From contig CAZJGG010000024.1 of NCBI GenBank assembly GCA_964545475.1, positions 1-42,203 on the forward strand: a stretch of 42,203 nucleotides of DNA. Direction: 5' to 3'. Below are positions 23,940 to 32,503 of the stretch, piece after piece (position 1 is the stretch's first letter; every line of letters starts with the position of its first letter). Both the position numbers and the translations under genes were made by a program. The stretch comes from CAZJGG01 sp964545475. Its GTDB lineage: Bacteria; Bacillota; Clostridia; Lachnospirales; JAISER01. A model generated the notes under the pieces. The model saw nothing but the letters and a program-made list of their open reading frames with translations, was not told the origin of the DNA and made no database searches.

Positions 23940-26687
23940 TTATTTTGGTTTAACAGTGAACTTACAATGTTTAGCGCCTGTTCCCCAGCATTCTTCTTCT
24001 GTTACAGAATAAATAGTTTTAGTATATTCGTTTAAAATTCCGGCGATAAAACCTTCATCGTAATGGCAAAAGGTTCTGTTTAAAATAGGCATTCCGGAGC
24101 AGTCTAAATCCTCTTTAATAACGAATACTCCAACTCCGGTATTTTTGTCAAAGCTTTCAATGGACAAAAGACCTATTTTCATTTCCAGAAGCTTATTAGT
24201 AAGTTCTTTAACAAATTCATCAAATGGAAGATCTAAACTGAGGAGCTCTCTGGCAAAGGCTCTTCCGGCAAGAGTTCCCGCATTTTGCAAAAGCTTAATC
24301 ATTTCGCCGTCGCCGTAGGTTTCTATAAGCATTCTGCGAATAGCAAGCTGATACAGCCTGTAAACTGCTACAGGCATATCTTTACCAATTGTTTCTCTGC
24401 CTAGAGCAATGTTGCCGATTTCAAAATAATCCAGCACTTCGCCAAGTTCACTTGACTTAAGCCCATACACTGCTTTACCGACAGAAAAGTTCTCTGCAGG
24501 CAAAGGTTTTGCATAATAATATCCCTGGACAATATCACATCCCACTTCTTTAAGAAAGTCTATATGCTCTTTATTCTCTACGCCCTCTGCAACAGTGTGA
24601 ATATCTAGATTTTTTGCCATTTCCATTATACTTTTAATAACAGTTTTAGCTCTTGTTTTATATTTATTGTCAACAAAAAACGCTCTGTCAATTTTTATAA
24701 CGTCTACGGGAAGGTTTTTAAGAAGCCCTAAAGATGAATAACCTGTTCCAAAATCATCCATAGATAATGTAAAACCTGCCGTATGAAGCTGAGTTAATAT
24801 GTTTTGTAAAATATTTTCGTTATTAAACATAGTTGATTCTGTAAGCTCAATTTCAATATATTTTTTAGGTATTTTATAGCTGTTAACTATATCCTCAATT
24901 TTTTTTACAAAATCGACTTCTAAAAGGTGAAGTCTTGAAAAATTAATAGAAATCGTTACAAGAGGCTTGTTTTCGTCCATCCAGCCTTTTATTATCTGGC
25001 ATACCTTATCCAGCATATACATATCCAGCTTTAGTATAAAGCCGTTTCTTTCAAAAAGAGGAATAAACTCACCGGGGCTTGCAATAAACTCTCCGTTTCG
25101 TATCCATCTAACAAGCGCTTCCGCTCCGGCAATGTCTTCCGTATCAAGCTTGTATTTCGGCTGCAAATAAACAAAAAATTCATTGTTTTCAATAGCTTTT
25201 TCCATTTCGTTTTCAAGCTCAGCTTCTTTAATAAGCTTTTGCTTAACAGCATCGTCATAATCACAAAGAGTCTTGGTTTTTTGAGTCTTTGCTATACTAT
25301 GGGCAAGATTTGTGTTTTCAAGAATTAACTCAACGTTATTTTCATTGTTTTCTATTATATATCTACCAAAGCGATATTCAATTTTGTGGTTACCAGCAAT
25401 TAATTCAAGGCTTGAAAGAGCATTTTGAAAATGCTTTATGTTTTCGTTCAATTCGTCTGTATTTTTATATGAGTCAAGGAATACAAATTCGTCGGCGTTT
25501 ATCCTTGCGAAGCAAAAACTGTTCTTATTAGCCATTTTTTTAAGTATTTCTGTAATGCTGATAATAACTTCGTTTCCGGTTTCGATGCCGTACATTTCGT
25601 TTATCATTTTAAAACGGTGAATGTCAAATATCATAAAGTAAAATTTTAAATGTTTATTCTTTTTTAAAACATCCGCCGCATCCAGCTTAAATTTGTCCAA
25701 GTTGGGTACGCCAGTCATTTTGTCAAAATATGTTGTTTTAAATAACATTTCTGACTGTTTTTTATGGCTCAAAGCAATATAAGTTAGTATTAAAATAAAA
25801 GTCAGAATTGTAAAAGCTGTTAAATACAAAGTGTAAAGTGATATGGTGTTTGCTTCTTTTGATATCACATCTTCTTGTACAAAAGAAAAAATGTACCAGC
25901 CATTAATATTTAGGGGGGAGTAGTGTAAAACCCATTTTTGCCCCTTATACTCAAACTTTGAATGACCTTTAAGATTTAGAGGAATATTGTTTGTAATACT
26001 GTTAATATCGTCGAATGATATTATTTTGGCTTCAGACAAATCAGAAAGGTTAGATAAACTTAATCCGTTGTCTATTGAGCTTGTAATTATCTCTCCGTCT
26101 TTGTTTAAAACGTATGTTAAGCCGCTGCTTTCGTAAGATGTAATAAATGCACTGCCTAGTTTATCTGCGTCATAAATTCCTATTAAAATACTTCTAATTT
26201 CATTGTCTACATAAACCGGCGTTGAAAACGCAACATAATCAATGTTTTCTGAAGGTGATAAAAAAGGTTCAGAAAGATATGTTTCACCAGAAAGAGCGTG
26301 GGTAAAGAAATCGTTTTTGGAAACATCATAAACTTTATTATCTTTACCAATTATAATACCATTTAAATCCGCTAGTAAAATGGATTTAAACTCGCTGTCT
26401 ACCGTTGCATCGTTAATAATTTTTGAAACTGTTTCCGTATCAGCTTCATCTGTGTAAATAACGCTGTCTGCTATAACCTTTGATAATGATTTTATAATAA
26501 ATGTTCTTTCATTTACTAAGGATATAAAGCTATGTCTTTGCTGCAGCATTATTTCATTAATTGTGTTGCAAGTATAATCAGACAAATTTTTGCTTATTGA
26601 TCGGTTATATAATACAAAACCAGCTGTAACAACAGAAATCAGGACTAAAACACTGGCGAATATTTGTGTCGGTTTGAGCTTAATCAT
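23940..26687 (-). CDS. Membrane sensor with Cache-like, GGDEF, EAL and V4R domains
   Basis: The 915-residue protein has a membrane helix (about 10-28), an extracytoplasmic sensor of the Cache type (about 35-270, VYDVSKNDFFTHALSGETYL, STPVYVDNEIRSILIGIY), and a second helix (about 280-305). The GGDEF domain (about 330-480) reads NADEF in place of GGDEF, so synthase activity is probably lost. The EAL domain (about 500-750) keeps EALVRW, SINFSR, ELTES, DDFGTGYSS, KIDRAF and AEGVEN, so it should cleave cyclic di-GMP. The C-terminus (about 765-915) resembles V4R domains (CHYDEGFIAGIL, CWGTGAKHCKF), which bind small molecules. It follows the GGDEF gene by 23 bases. Confidence 0.88.
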   Translation of the reverse strand: MIKLKPTQIFASVLVLISVVTAGFVLYNRSISKNLSDYTCNTINEIMLQQRHSFISLVNERTFIIKSLSKVIADSVIYTDEADTETVSKIINDATVDSEFKSILLADLNGIIIGKDNKVYDVSKNDFFTHALSGETYLSEPFLSPSENIDYVAFSTPVYVDNEIRSILIGIYDADKLGSAFITSYESSGLTYVLNKDGEIITSSIDNGLSLSNLSDLSEAKIISFDDINSITNNIPLNLKGHSKFEYKGQKWVLHYSPLNINGWYIFSFVQEDVISKEANTISLYTLYLTAFTILTFILILTYIALSHKKQSEMLFKTTYFDKMTGVPNLDKFKLDAADVLKKNKHLKFYFMIFDIHRFKMINEMYGIETGNEVIISITEILKKMANKNSFCFARINADEFVFLDSYKNTDELNENIKHFQNALSSLELIAGNHKIEYRFGRYIIENNENNVELILENTNLAHSIAKTQKTKTLCDYDDAVKQKLIKEAELENEMEKAIENNEFFVYLQPKYKLDTEDIAGAEALVRWIRNGEFIASPGEFIPLFERNGFILKLDMYMLDKVCQIIKGWMDENKPLVTISINFSRLHLLEVDFVKKIEDIVNSYKIPKKYIEIELTESTMFNNENILQNILTQLHTAGFTLSMDDFGTGYSSLGLLKNLPVDVIKIDRAFFVDNKYKTRAKTVIKSIMEMAKNLDIHTVAEGVENKEHIDFLKEVGCDIVQGYYYAKPLPAENFSVGKAVYGLKSSELGEVLDYFEIGNIALGRETIGKDMPVAVYRLYQLAIRRMLIETYGDGEMIKLLQNAGTLAGRAFARELLSLDLPFDEFVKELTNKLLEMKIGLLSIESFDKNTGVGVFVIKEDLDCSGMPILNRTFCHYDEGFIAGILNEYTKTIYSVTEEECWGTGAKHCKFTVKPK

Positions 26688-26710
26688 TTTTGTACCTTCC
26701 TTTAAAACAG

Positions 26711-27436
26711 TTATTCATTAACTGAAAAAACAGTGCTTTTATTTCTTCCAGTTTTTTTTGCGTTATATAAAGCGAGATCCGCCTTACTTATAAATTCATC
26801 TGTGGTTACTCCCGGATAAGGGATTAAGCAGCTGATGCCTATTGAAGCGGTTATAAATTCACTAATATCACTTTTCTCGTTTTGAATTTTTAAATCATTA
26901 ATGTTATTATGCATTTTATCCGCTACAAAAGAAGCACCTTTAATATCTGTCTGAGGTAGTATTGCAATAAACTCCTCACCGCCGAATCTTGCTAAAATAT
27001 CTGACGATCGAATTGTTGCTTGTTTAATTGCCTTGGAAACGTTTATTAAGCAATCATCTCCAGCTAGATGACCATATGTATCATTATAATTTTTGAAATA
27101 ATCAATATCCAGAAGAAGTACGGAAACATATAGCTTGTTTCTTATACAATGGGCAATACAACTGTCAAAAGCCATTTTCATGTATCGTCTGTTATATAAA
27201 CCGGTTAAATCATCTAAATATGCTTTGTCGGTAAGTTCATTTTTGTGCATATTCAACTTACTGGTCATTTTGTCGGAAATTCTAATTGTTCTTTTTGTTT
27301 GCTTAACGAACCTTTCAAAAGCCTTGTGTAGCTCAATATACTTCTGGTTATATTTTTTTTCTTCATCATTTAGACTTTCGATATATTTTTTTGCATCAGC
27401 AAGAATTATATCTTCTGTTTCAAACAAGTTTTCCAC
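26711..27436 (-). CDS. Diguanylate cyclase (GGDEF)
   Basis: The 241-residue cytoplasmic protein has a helical, probably coiled-coil N-terminus (about 10-75) and a complete GGDEF domain (about 80-238), with DDLTGLYNRRYM, LLDIDYFKNYNDTYGH and the active site FGGEEF. It should make cyclic di-GMP from GTP. The inhibitory RxxD site is not obvious before the active site. The start is GTG, 6 bases after AGGAGG. It is co-directional with the downstream EAL protein, so maker and breaker of the messenger are in one operon. Confidence 0.92.
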   Translation of the reverse strand: MENLFETEDIILADAKKYIESLNDEEKKYNQKYIELHKAFERFVKQTKRTIRISDKMTSKLNMHKNELTDKAYLDDLTGLYNRRYMKMAFDSCIAHCIRNKLYVSVLLLDIDYFKNYNDTYGHLAGDDCLINVSKAIKQATIRSSDILARFGGEEFIAILPQTDIKGASFVADKMHNNINDLKIQNEKSDISEFITASIGISCLIPYPGVTTDEFISKADLALYNAKKTGRNKSTVFSVNE

Positions 27437-27689
27437 GGCATACCTCCTGTAGTCATATCGGAGCTATATCAATTCCGAAAATAAGATGATATAATATGAT
27501 AAGCATTCGCAATTTAAACCCCAAAAGCGATATTTCATATAATCAAACTTACACTACTCTAATTATATAACTATATAAATAAATTACAATAATTATTTAT
27601 AAAAAATAAAAAAATAACTATTCTTAATATCGGAATAGTTATCTGTGGTCTTAAGTATAAAATATTGAGAATAATTGGGTTATCAATAT
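27437..27689. other. Intergenic region with AT-rich DNA
   Basis: About 250 bases between the GGDEF gene and the Nudix gene. It holds the minus-strand terminator at 27601-27642 and otherwise long A/T tracts in which the GGDEF operon promoter must lie. No confident promoter was picked. Confidence 0.5.
27601..27642 (-). terminator. Terminator of the hydrolase operon
   Basis: A perfect 10-bp stem (27614-27623 with 27633-27642), 9-base loop. On the minus strand it is followed by a run of T broken by one A. It ends the Nudix-containing transcript. Confidence 0.8.
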
Positions 27690-28139
27690 TTACTTATCAC
27701 AAAAATTACAAGCTTGTTTTACAGCCCATGACTGATGTTCTAGAAACAGCTTTTGCTCACACTCTTCAACACTAAGCCACAAAAGCTCGCCGTCGTCTTC
27801 TGTGGGATTGCATACAAAATCTCCAATTGTTATAAAATAAAAATAACCTATTGCATGGAAATGACATTTATTTGTAGGGGACAAAAAATAATTAGCTCCT
27901 TTGCAAATAAATTTGCCAACATTAACGCTTAGACCTGCCTCTTCCAAACATTCTCTTTTAATACATTCTTCATGGGTTTCTTCGTTTTCAATTCCTCCGC
28001 CAAGGAGGAAATAACCTGTAGAAGCTTTTATTACAGGAATTTGCATTTTTTCGTTAAAGCCTATGGCGTAAGCGCATTGTCTTTCAAAGTATTCAATGTT
28101 TTCAATTTTTTTACCAAAGGTTTTTTCTAAGCTGCTCAT
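27690..28139 (-). CDS. Nudix hydrolase
   Basis: The 149-residue protein contains a full Nudix box, GGGIENEETHEECIKRECLEEAGL read as G-x5-E-x7-REC-LEEAG, which binds Mg and cleaves nucleoside diphosphates linked to another group. The surrounding strand pattern fits the fold; nothing specifies the substrate. ATG with AAGAGGAAA upstream. It is the last gene of a five-gene minus-strand unit with small gaps (15, 33, 39 and 14 bases) and is followed by a terminator. Confidence 0.9.
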   Translation of the reverse strand: MSSLEKTFGKKIENIEYFERQCAYAIGFNEKMQIPVIKASTGYFLLGGGIENEETHEECIKRECLEEAGLSVNVGKFICKGANYFLSPTNKCHFHAIGYFYFITIGDFVCNPTEDDGELLWLSVEECEQKLFLEHQSWAVKQACNFCDK

Positions 28140-28154
28140 TTGATTTTCCTCTTT

Positions 28155-28976
28155 TCAAATTTCAATTTGGTAACCTGCCGAAAGATATTCAATCTGCTCG
28201 CCTAAAACGGATTTTAAAGTTTGCATAGCTGTAAGCCCGGTGCAGTGGCAAGTATAATATTTAGTTTTTTTAGTTTTCATAATATTTGCGATTTCTATAA
28301 TCAAATCTTTATTTTCAGATTTTTTTGTAGCAGGGTTAAATAAATGAAAGCCGGAAATAACAGTGTCAAGCTGTGTTCCTATTATTTCCTCTGCTTTTTT
28401 TTGAATGTTAATAATACCGTTATGGGCGCATCCAGAAAGTAAGGTGTATTTCCCGTTTTCATTAATTATTAAGTTTTGTTCATGGCGAAAATCATCCCTA
28501 ACAAGCCCGTTTTCATTTTTTACGTATAGAGCTTTGTTGGAATTTGAAAAACATTCTCTTTCTGTTACACCGGAAAACAGCGTAAGACCGGTGTCTATAA
28601 CATATTCATCGTCTGTTGAAACAATTTGTCCATATTCTTTTAATGAACTGTCAATCCCGATATATTTTGAAAATACCAGAACTTTTATCCTATAATCTTC
28701 AAAGGCAGTTTTATGAATAAAAATTTTTGCGGTTTTATTTTTTTGGAGAAATGTTCCTAATCCTCCGCCGTGATCAAAATGACCATGGGAAATAATTACT
28801 GTATCAACTTTTGCAATATCAATATTAAGCTTTTCAGCGTTATGAATAAAAAAATCGTTGGGTCCAAGGTCAAGTAATATTTTGTGGTTTTCTGTCTCAA
28901 TATAAAAAGACAATCCGTGTACGTTTTTAAATTCAGATGATAAAGAAGTATTTTCCACTAAAGTAGAAATTTTCAT
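28155..28976 (-). CDS. Metallo-beta-lactamase-fold hydrolase
   Basis: The 273-residue protein has the metal-binding signature ISHGHFDHGGG, followed by LLSGCAHNGIINI and a C-terminal CHCTG. This pattern fits the group annotated in archaea and bacteria as dihydropterin-6-methyl-ribofuranosyl-aminobenzene-phosphate synthase-like hydrolases. The exact substrate cannot be read. The signal KISTLVENTSL at the start is typical of the group. ATG follows GGGG; it lies 15 bases upstream of the Nudix gene. Confidence 0.88.
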   Translation of the reverse strand: MKISTLVENTSLSSEFKNVHGLSFYIETENHKILLDLGPNDFFIHNAEKLNIDIAKVDTVIISHGHFDHGGGLGTFLQKNKTAKIFIHKTAFEDYRIKVLVFSKYIGIDSSLKEYGQIVSTDDEYVIDTGLTLFSGVTERECFSNSNKALYVKNENGLVRDDFRHEQNLIINENGKYTLLSGCAHNGIINIQKKAEEIIGTQLDTVISGFHLFNPATKKSENKDLIIEIANIMKTKKTKYYTCHCTGLTAMQTLKSVLGEQIEYLSAGYQIEI

Positions 28977-29009
28977 TTTATACCCCTTTCATTATAAAAA
29001 ACTTTCTTA

Positions 29010-29576
29010 TTATGTAAACAAATCAAATTTTTCTATAGCTACGCAATCTTGCTTATCAAAGCAAATTTTAACTATCCACGGCATGGCATTTACAATGCCT
29101 TTAAAGTCTTCGTAACAGAAAAATTTATCATAATGATTTATAATTGTACTTAAAGCAGTTCCATGGCTGCCTATAACAATGTTTTTGCCCTCATATTCGT
29201 TAAGCACCACATAAAGTGCATCAATATTTCGCTTTTGCACTTCATATAGAGATTCTCCATCAGATAGTTTGAAACTAAAGTCGCTCCATTGTTTTTTAGA
29301 AAATTCTTCAAAGTCCTCAATCCACACACTATCAATTTTTCTTTCACGCAATCCTTCAATAGTAATTATAGAAAGACCAACTTCGTCCGTAAATTCTTTT
29401 ATAGTATCAATAGAACGCTTATATGGGCTTGAAATTGCAATATCTATCCCCTTATCAGATAAAAATTTTGTTACTAATTTTCTGTCTTTTAATCCCTTTT
29501 CTGTTAACTCTCTTAGTCTATCGTCCCGGTTGTCATAATTAGGCTGTGCATGTCTTACAAAATATACTGTAGTCAT
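29010..29576 (-). CDS. Histidine phosphatase family protein (phosphoglycerate mutase-like)
   Basis: The 188-residue protein begins TVYFVRHAQPNYDNRDD, where RHA carries the phosphorylated histidine. ISSPYKRSIDT supplies the second arginine and the end GSHGTALSTII the second histidine. Small proteins of this kind remove phosphate from sugars, nucleotides or small phosphorylated metabolites. AGGAGGAAAT precedes the ATG. Substrate unknown. Confidence 0.9.
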   Translation of the reverse strand: MTTVYFVRHAQPNYDNRDDRLRELTEKGLKDRKLVTKFLSDKGIDIAISSPYKRSIDTIKEFTDEVGLSIITIEGLRERKIDSVWIEDFEEFSKKQWSDFSFKLSDGESLYEVQKRNIDALYVVLNEYEGKNIVIGSHGTALSTIINHYDKFFCYEDFKGIVNAMPWIVKICFDKQDCVAIEKFDLFT

Positions 29577-29615
29577 ATTTCCTCCTTATTATACTGTCTA
29601 AATAGCAAGCAGAAA

Positions 29616-30047
29616 CTATTGTACTTTCTTTTTATAACCTTTATTATTTAACTGAAAGCCAAACTTTTCATATAAACCGCAAGCGGCTTTTCTTTCAGCT
29701 TCTGTAACCAAAAGCATTTGTGTGCAGTTATATTTCTTTGCCCCTTTTTCAAGCTCTGTTAACAAAAGCATTCCAACACCTTTTCTTCGTTGGTTTGCAT
29801 CTGTAACCATATTTTCTACCAGCAGAAACGGGCGGCATTCACCATATAACTCTTTACATACAATGCCCATAACAGAACCGACTATTAACCCGTCTTCTTC
29901 TGCCCCCAAAAGAATATAATTGCTTTCTTTCTCCATTTCGTCAAATAGCTGTTCCATTTTAGTTATATCGGATTTTTCCCCCCAGAATTGTTCGTATAAC
30001 TTTGAAAGCTGGGGCATATCGGTTTTTCTTAGTTCTCTAATTGTCAT
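29616..30047 (-). CDS. GNAT family N-acetyltransferase
   Basis: The 143-residue protein has the GNAT fold with TIRELRKTDMPQLSKLYEQF at the start, and an acetyl-CoA pyrophosphate loop NQRRKGVGMLLLTELEKGAK in the middle. ENMVTDA precedes that loop and GLYEKFGFQLNNKGY lies near the end. The acceptor cannot be read. GAGGAAAAAGGT stands before the ATG; it is 14 bases after the amidohydrolase gene and probably co-transcribed with it. Confidence 0.9.
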   Translation of the reverse strand: MTIRELRKTDMPQLSKLYEQFWGEKSDITKMEQLFDEMEKESNYILLGAEEDGLIVGSVMGIVCKELYGECRPFLLVENMVTDANQRRKGVGMLLLTELEKGAKKYNCTQMLLVTEAERKAACGLYEKFGFQLNNKGYKKKVQ

Positions 30048-30061
30048 ACCTTTTTCCTCCT

Positions 30062-31342
30062 CTATATTTTGAAAAGCTTTTTAGGGTTTTCATAGAAAAA
30101 CATATCAGCGTACTCGCAAGCTTTGCTTATAGAAAACATTCCCTCATCAACCCGTTTTGCAAAAGCCTTTGCAACGTTTTCTTTAGCAATCTGCAAATGA
30201 CCGTAAACACAGTCAATAGTAGGATAATCTCCGCCGAAAGCTATTATTTTGTTAAGGGGAAGCACTTCAAGCCATTCATACAGCGTATTTACTGCGGCAT
30301 AAGGAGATATTATATGGGCCCAACACATGTCTACATACACATTTCTAAAATTTTTGCATAAAGCCGTCAAAACATTTTGAAACGGATAAGCTATATGAAA
30401 TAAATCAAAATTTATATTTGGATACAATATAAATGTTTGGGCTAAGTCTGCCGGGTTGCTTCGGTTTATATAATTTGCATTAAATGTCTGTAAACCTGTA
30501 TGAATTTGCACTGTTATATTAAACTCAGAAGCAATACCCATAATGTAATGAAACATATAGTCCGAAAAATCCTTCTCTCTGAAACATGGGGCGTCTAAAT
30601 ATTTCTGTTCAAAAGCCCGTTCTTTTATAAGGCTTATTTCATTATTAAATATTTTCTCTGCTTTATTGTATTGAGACAGCTCAAAATTCAAGTCTCTGTT
30701 ATAAGCACAACAGCACTTGAATATTTTGTAGCCATTATTTAAAATCATACCTATAATATAATTTTTGCACGTATTAAGCCAACCCTCAAAAGAAGAAATA
30801 GATTTTCCGCATACACCTTCTATATGTATAAACTCCTCAATGTTCGGGCAAATAAACCTGTCCATGTAAAGGGCAGGCTCAAATATTTCCAGGTCAACAC
30901 TTCCTCTGTTTTCTTCAACTGTTATGGCTTTTTCAATATTACACATATCATTTAAAATATAAGAAAATCTACCCGGTTCTAAAGTTTTTTTAAATTCGTT
31001 GTCCATTTGTAATATTGTTTTATGGTTTATGCCGTCGATACCATAAATATCTTTTGCGACTATTTTTATTACCCTGTAAAACCCGGAGTTTTCAATATAT
31101 TTATGAAAAGGCTCATAAATTTTCCATTTATATTCTATATCGTAATTATGGCTCATGAGTTTATTAAAATCTTCTCTCGTCATGCCGGCGCTTATTAAGT
31201 CCGACCCTGTATAAGAGGCGAAAATTTCCGAAAAAACATCATTGTTTTTTTCTCTTAAGTTTTCATTTTCCGGCAAATGCTCATGAGTATCAATAATCTT
31301 TATCTCATTTAAATATTTAAGAATTTCTTTGTATGTATTCAC
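30062..31342 (-). CDS. Amidohydrolase superfamily protein
   Basis: The 426-residue protein has the metal-site pattern of the amidohydrolase superfamily: DTHEHLPEN at the start (two histidines), VQIHTGLQ in the middle, LFHIAYPF and the late aspartate AFGGDYPTID. The closest familiar groups are the uronate-isomerase-like and amidohydrolase-2 proteins. Substrate not known. The start is GTG, 8 bases after AAGGA. It heads the five-gene unit. The hairpin just upstream, at 31377-31398, separates it from the HD-GYP gene. Confidence 0.85.
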   Translation of the reverse strand: MNTYKEILKYLNEIKIIDTHEHLPENENLREKNNDVFSEIFASYTGSDLISAGMTREDFNKLMSHNYDIEYKWKIYEPFHKYIENSGFYRVIKIVAKDIYGIDGINHKTILQMDNEFKKTLEPGRFSYILNDMCNIEKAITVEENRGSVDLEIFEPALYMDRFICPNIEEFIHIEGVCGKSISSFEGWLNTCKNYIIGMILNNGYKIFKCCCAYNRDLNFELSQYNKAEKIFNNEISLIKERAFEQKYLDAPCFREKDFSDYMFHYIMGIASEFNITVQIHTGLQTFNANYINRSNPADLAQTFILYPNINFDLFHIAYPFQNVLTALCKNFRNVYVDMCWAHIISPYAAVNTLYEWLEVLPLNKIIAFGGDYPTIDCVYGHLQIAKENVAKAFAKRVDEGMFSISKACEYADMFFYENPKKLFKI

Positions 31343-31376
31343 TGTAATAATCCTTCCGTATCAAAATAATAACAAA

Positions 31377-31398
31377 GCGTATGCCGCCCAGCATACGC
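31377..31398 (-). terminator. Possible terminator after the HD-GYP gene
   Basis: An 8-bp perfect stem GCGTATGC (31377-31384) with GCATACGC (31391-31398). On the minus strand it is followed by a mixed TTTGTTATTATTTTG tract. It may be only a partial stop, allowing some read-through into the amidohydrolase operon. Confidence 0.55.
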
Positions 31399-31428
31399 CT
31401 GTATAATTTAATTGAATGCAAGTTGGTT

Positions 31429-32499
31429 TTATAATTGCCCTTGTTTTTCGCATACAGTTCTAAAATCCTGTTCAACCTGTTTAAATGCCTCAAGAACTCT
31501 TGGGTCAAAGTCTTCAGGTTTTGTTCTGTTGTCTCCGACTAAAATAATATCCATAGCTTCCTGATGAGTAAATGCTTTTTTATAAGGTCTTTCGCTTGTT
31601 AATGCGTCATATACGTCTGCCAAAGCCACAATCCTTGCGGAAAGCGGTATTTCCTCTCCTTTAAGCCCTAGTGGATAACCCGTTCCGTCATATTTTTCAT
31701 GGTGAGCTTCCGCTATTTCAATTGATATTCTAAGCCAGTTTGTGGCTTGGCTTAAAATACTATCCGTTTCTTTTAATAAGTCAGCACCGATTAAAGTATG
31801 ATTTTTCATGAGGTTATATTCTTCATCAGTCAGCTTTGCATTTTTTTGCAAAACGCTGTCGGGGATACCAACCTTGCCAATATCGTGCATTGGTGAAAAC
31901 GAAACTGTTTTTTCAATATATTCTTTTGTAGTTAGATCCGGGTTAAGCCATAAATATTTGTCCCCAAGAAGTTTTGTATATTCCTTTATTCTTCTTATGT
32001 GGTCTCCGGTTACGTGGTCTCTGTTTTCAGCTAACATGGACATTCCAACGATTATGGCATCTCTTGAACTGTTAACTTCATGAGTACGCTTAACAACAAG
32101 GCTTTCAAGACCGTCCTTATACATTTTTAGCTCTAAATAATTCCTGACTTTTATTTTTACAATAGCCGCATTATAAGGCTTTTTAATATAGTCAACGGCA
32201 CCAAGCAAAAGCCCATTCTCTTCGCTTTCTATATCGGATTCCCCCGTTACAAATATAACGGGGATCTCCGCAAGCTTAATATCTTCTTTCATCTGCTTTA
32301 ACACTTCAAACCCGGACATTCCAGGCATTGAAATATCTAAAAGCACTATATCCGGCATTTTTTTCTGCATACTGGCAAGAGCCATTTTTCCGCTTAACGC
32401 AACCATAACGTTATATTGATCCGAAAGTATTGAAATAAGCGAATCCACGTTTTGTTTTACGTCGTCTACAACCAGCACCGTATTGCTTTTGTCTCGCAT
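31429..32499 (-). CDS. Response regulator with HD-GYP domain
   Basis: The 356-residue protein has a receiver domain (about 1-125, phosphorylation site DIVLLDISMPGMSG, conserved lysine in IKKPY) and an HD-GYP domain (about 155-350, MHDIGKVGIPD, HHEKYDGTGYPLGL, ARIVALADVYDALTS). HD-GYP proteins break down cyclic di-GMP to pGpG or GMP. The gene follows the hybrid kinase by 4 bases, so the two are almost surely partners in a phosphorelay whose output is lower cyclic di-GMP. Confidence 0.94.
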   Translation of the reverse strand: MRDKSNTVLVVDDVKQNVDSLISILSDQYNVMVALSGKMALASMQKKMPDIVLLDISMPGMSGFEVLKQMKEDIKLAEIPVIFVTGESDIESEENGLLLGAVDYIKKPYNAAIVKIKVRNYLELKMYKDGLESLVVKRTHEVNSSRDAIIVGMSMLAENRDHVTGDHIRRIKEYTKLLGDKYLWLNPDLTTKEYIEKTVSFSPMHDIGKVGIPDSVLQKNAKLTDEEYNLMKNHTLIGADLLKETDSILSQATNWLRISIEIAEAHHEKYDGTGYPLGLKGEEIPLSARIVALADVYDALTSERPYKKAFTHQEAMDIILVGDNRTKPEDFDPRVLEAFKQVEQDFRTVCEKQGQL

Positions 32500-32503
32500 T
32501 ATT

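Noticed and set aside
31317..31508. Short minus-strand frame between the amidohydrolase and HD-GYP genes
   Set aside because: Different frame overlapping both real genes and a hairpin; no ribosome-binding site or motif.
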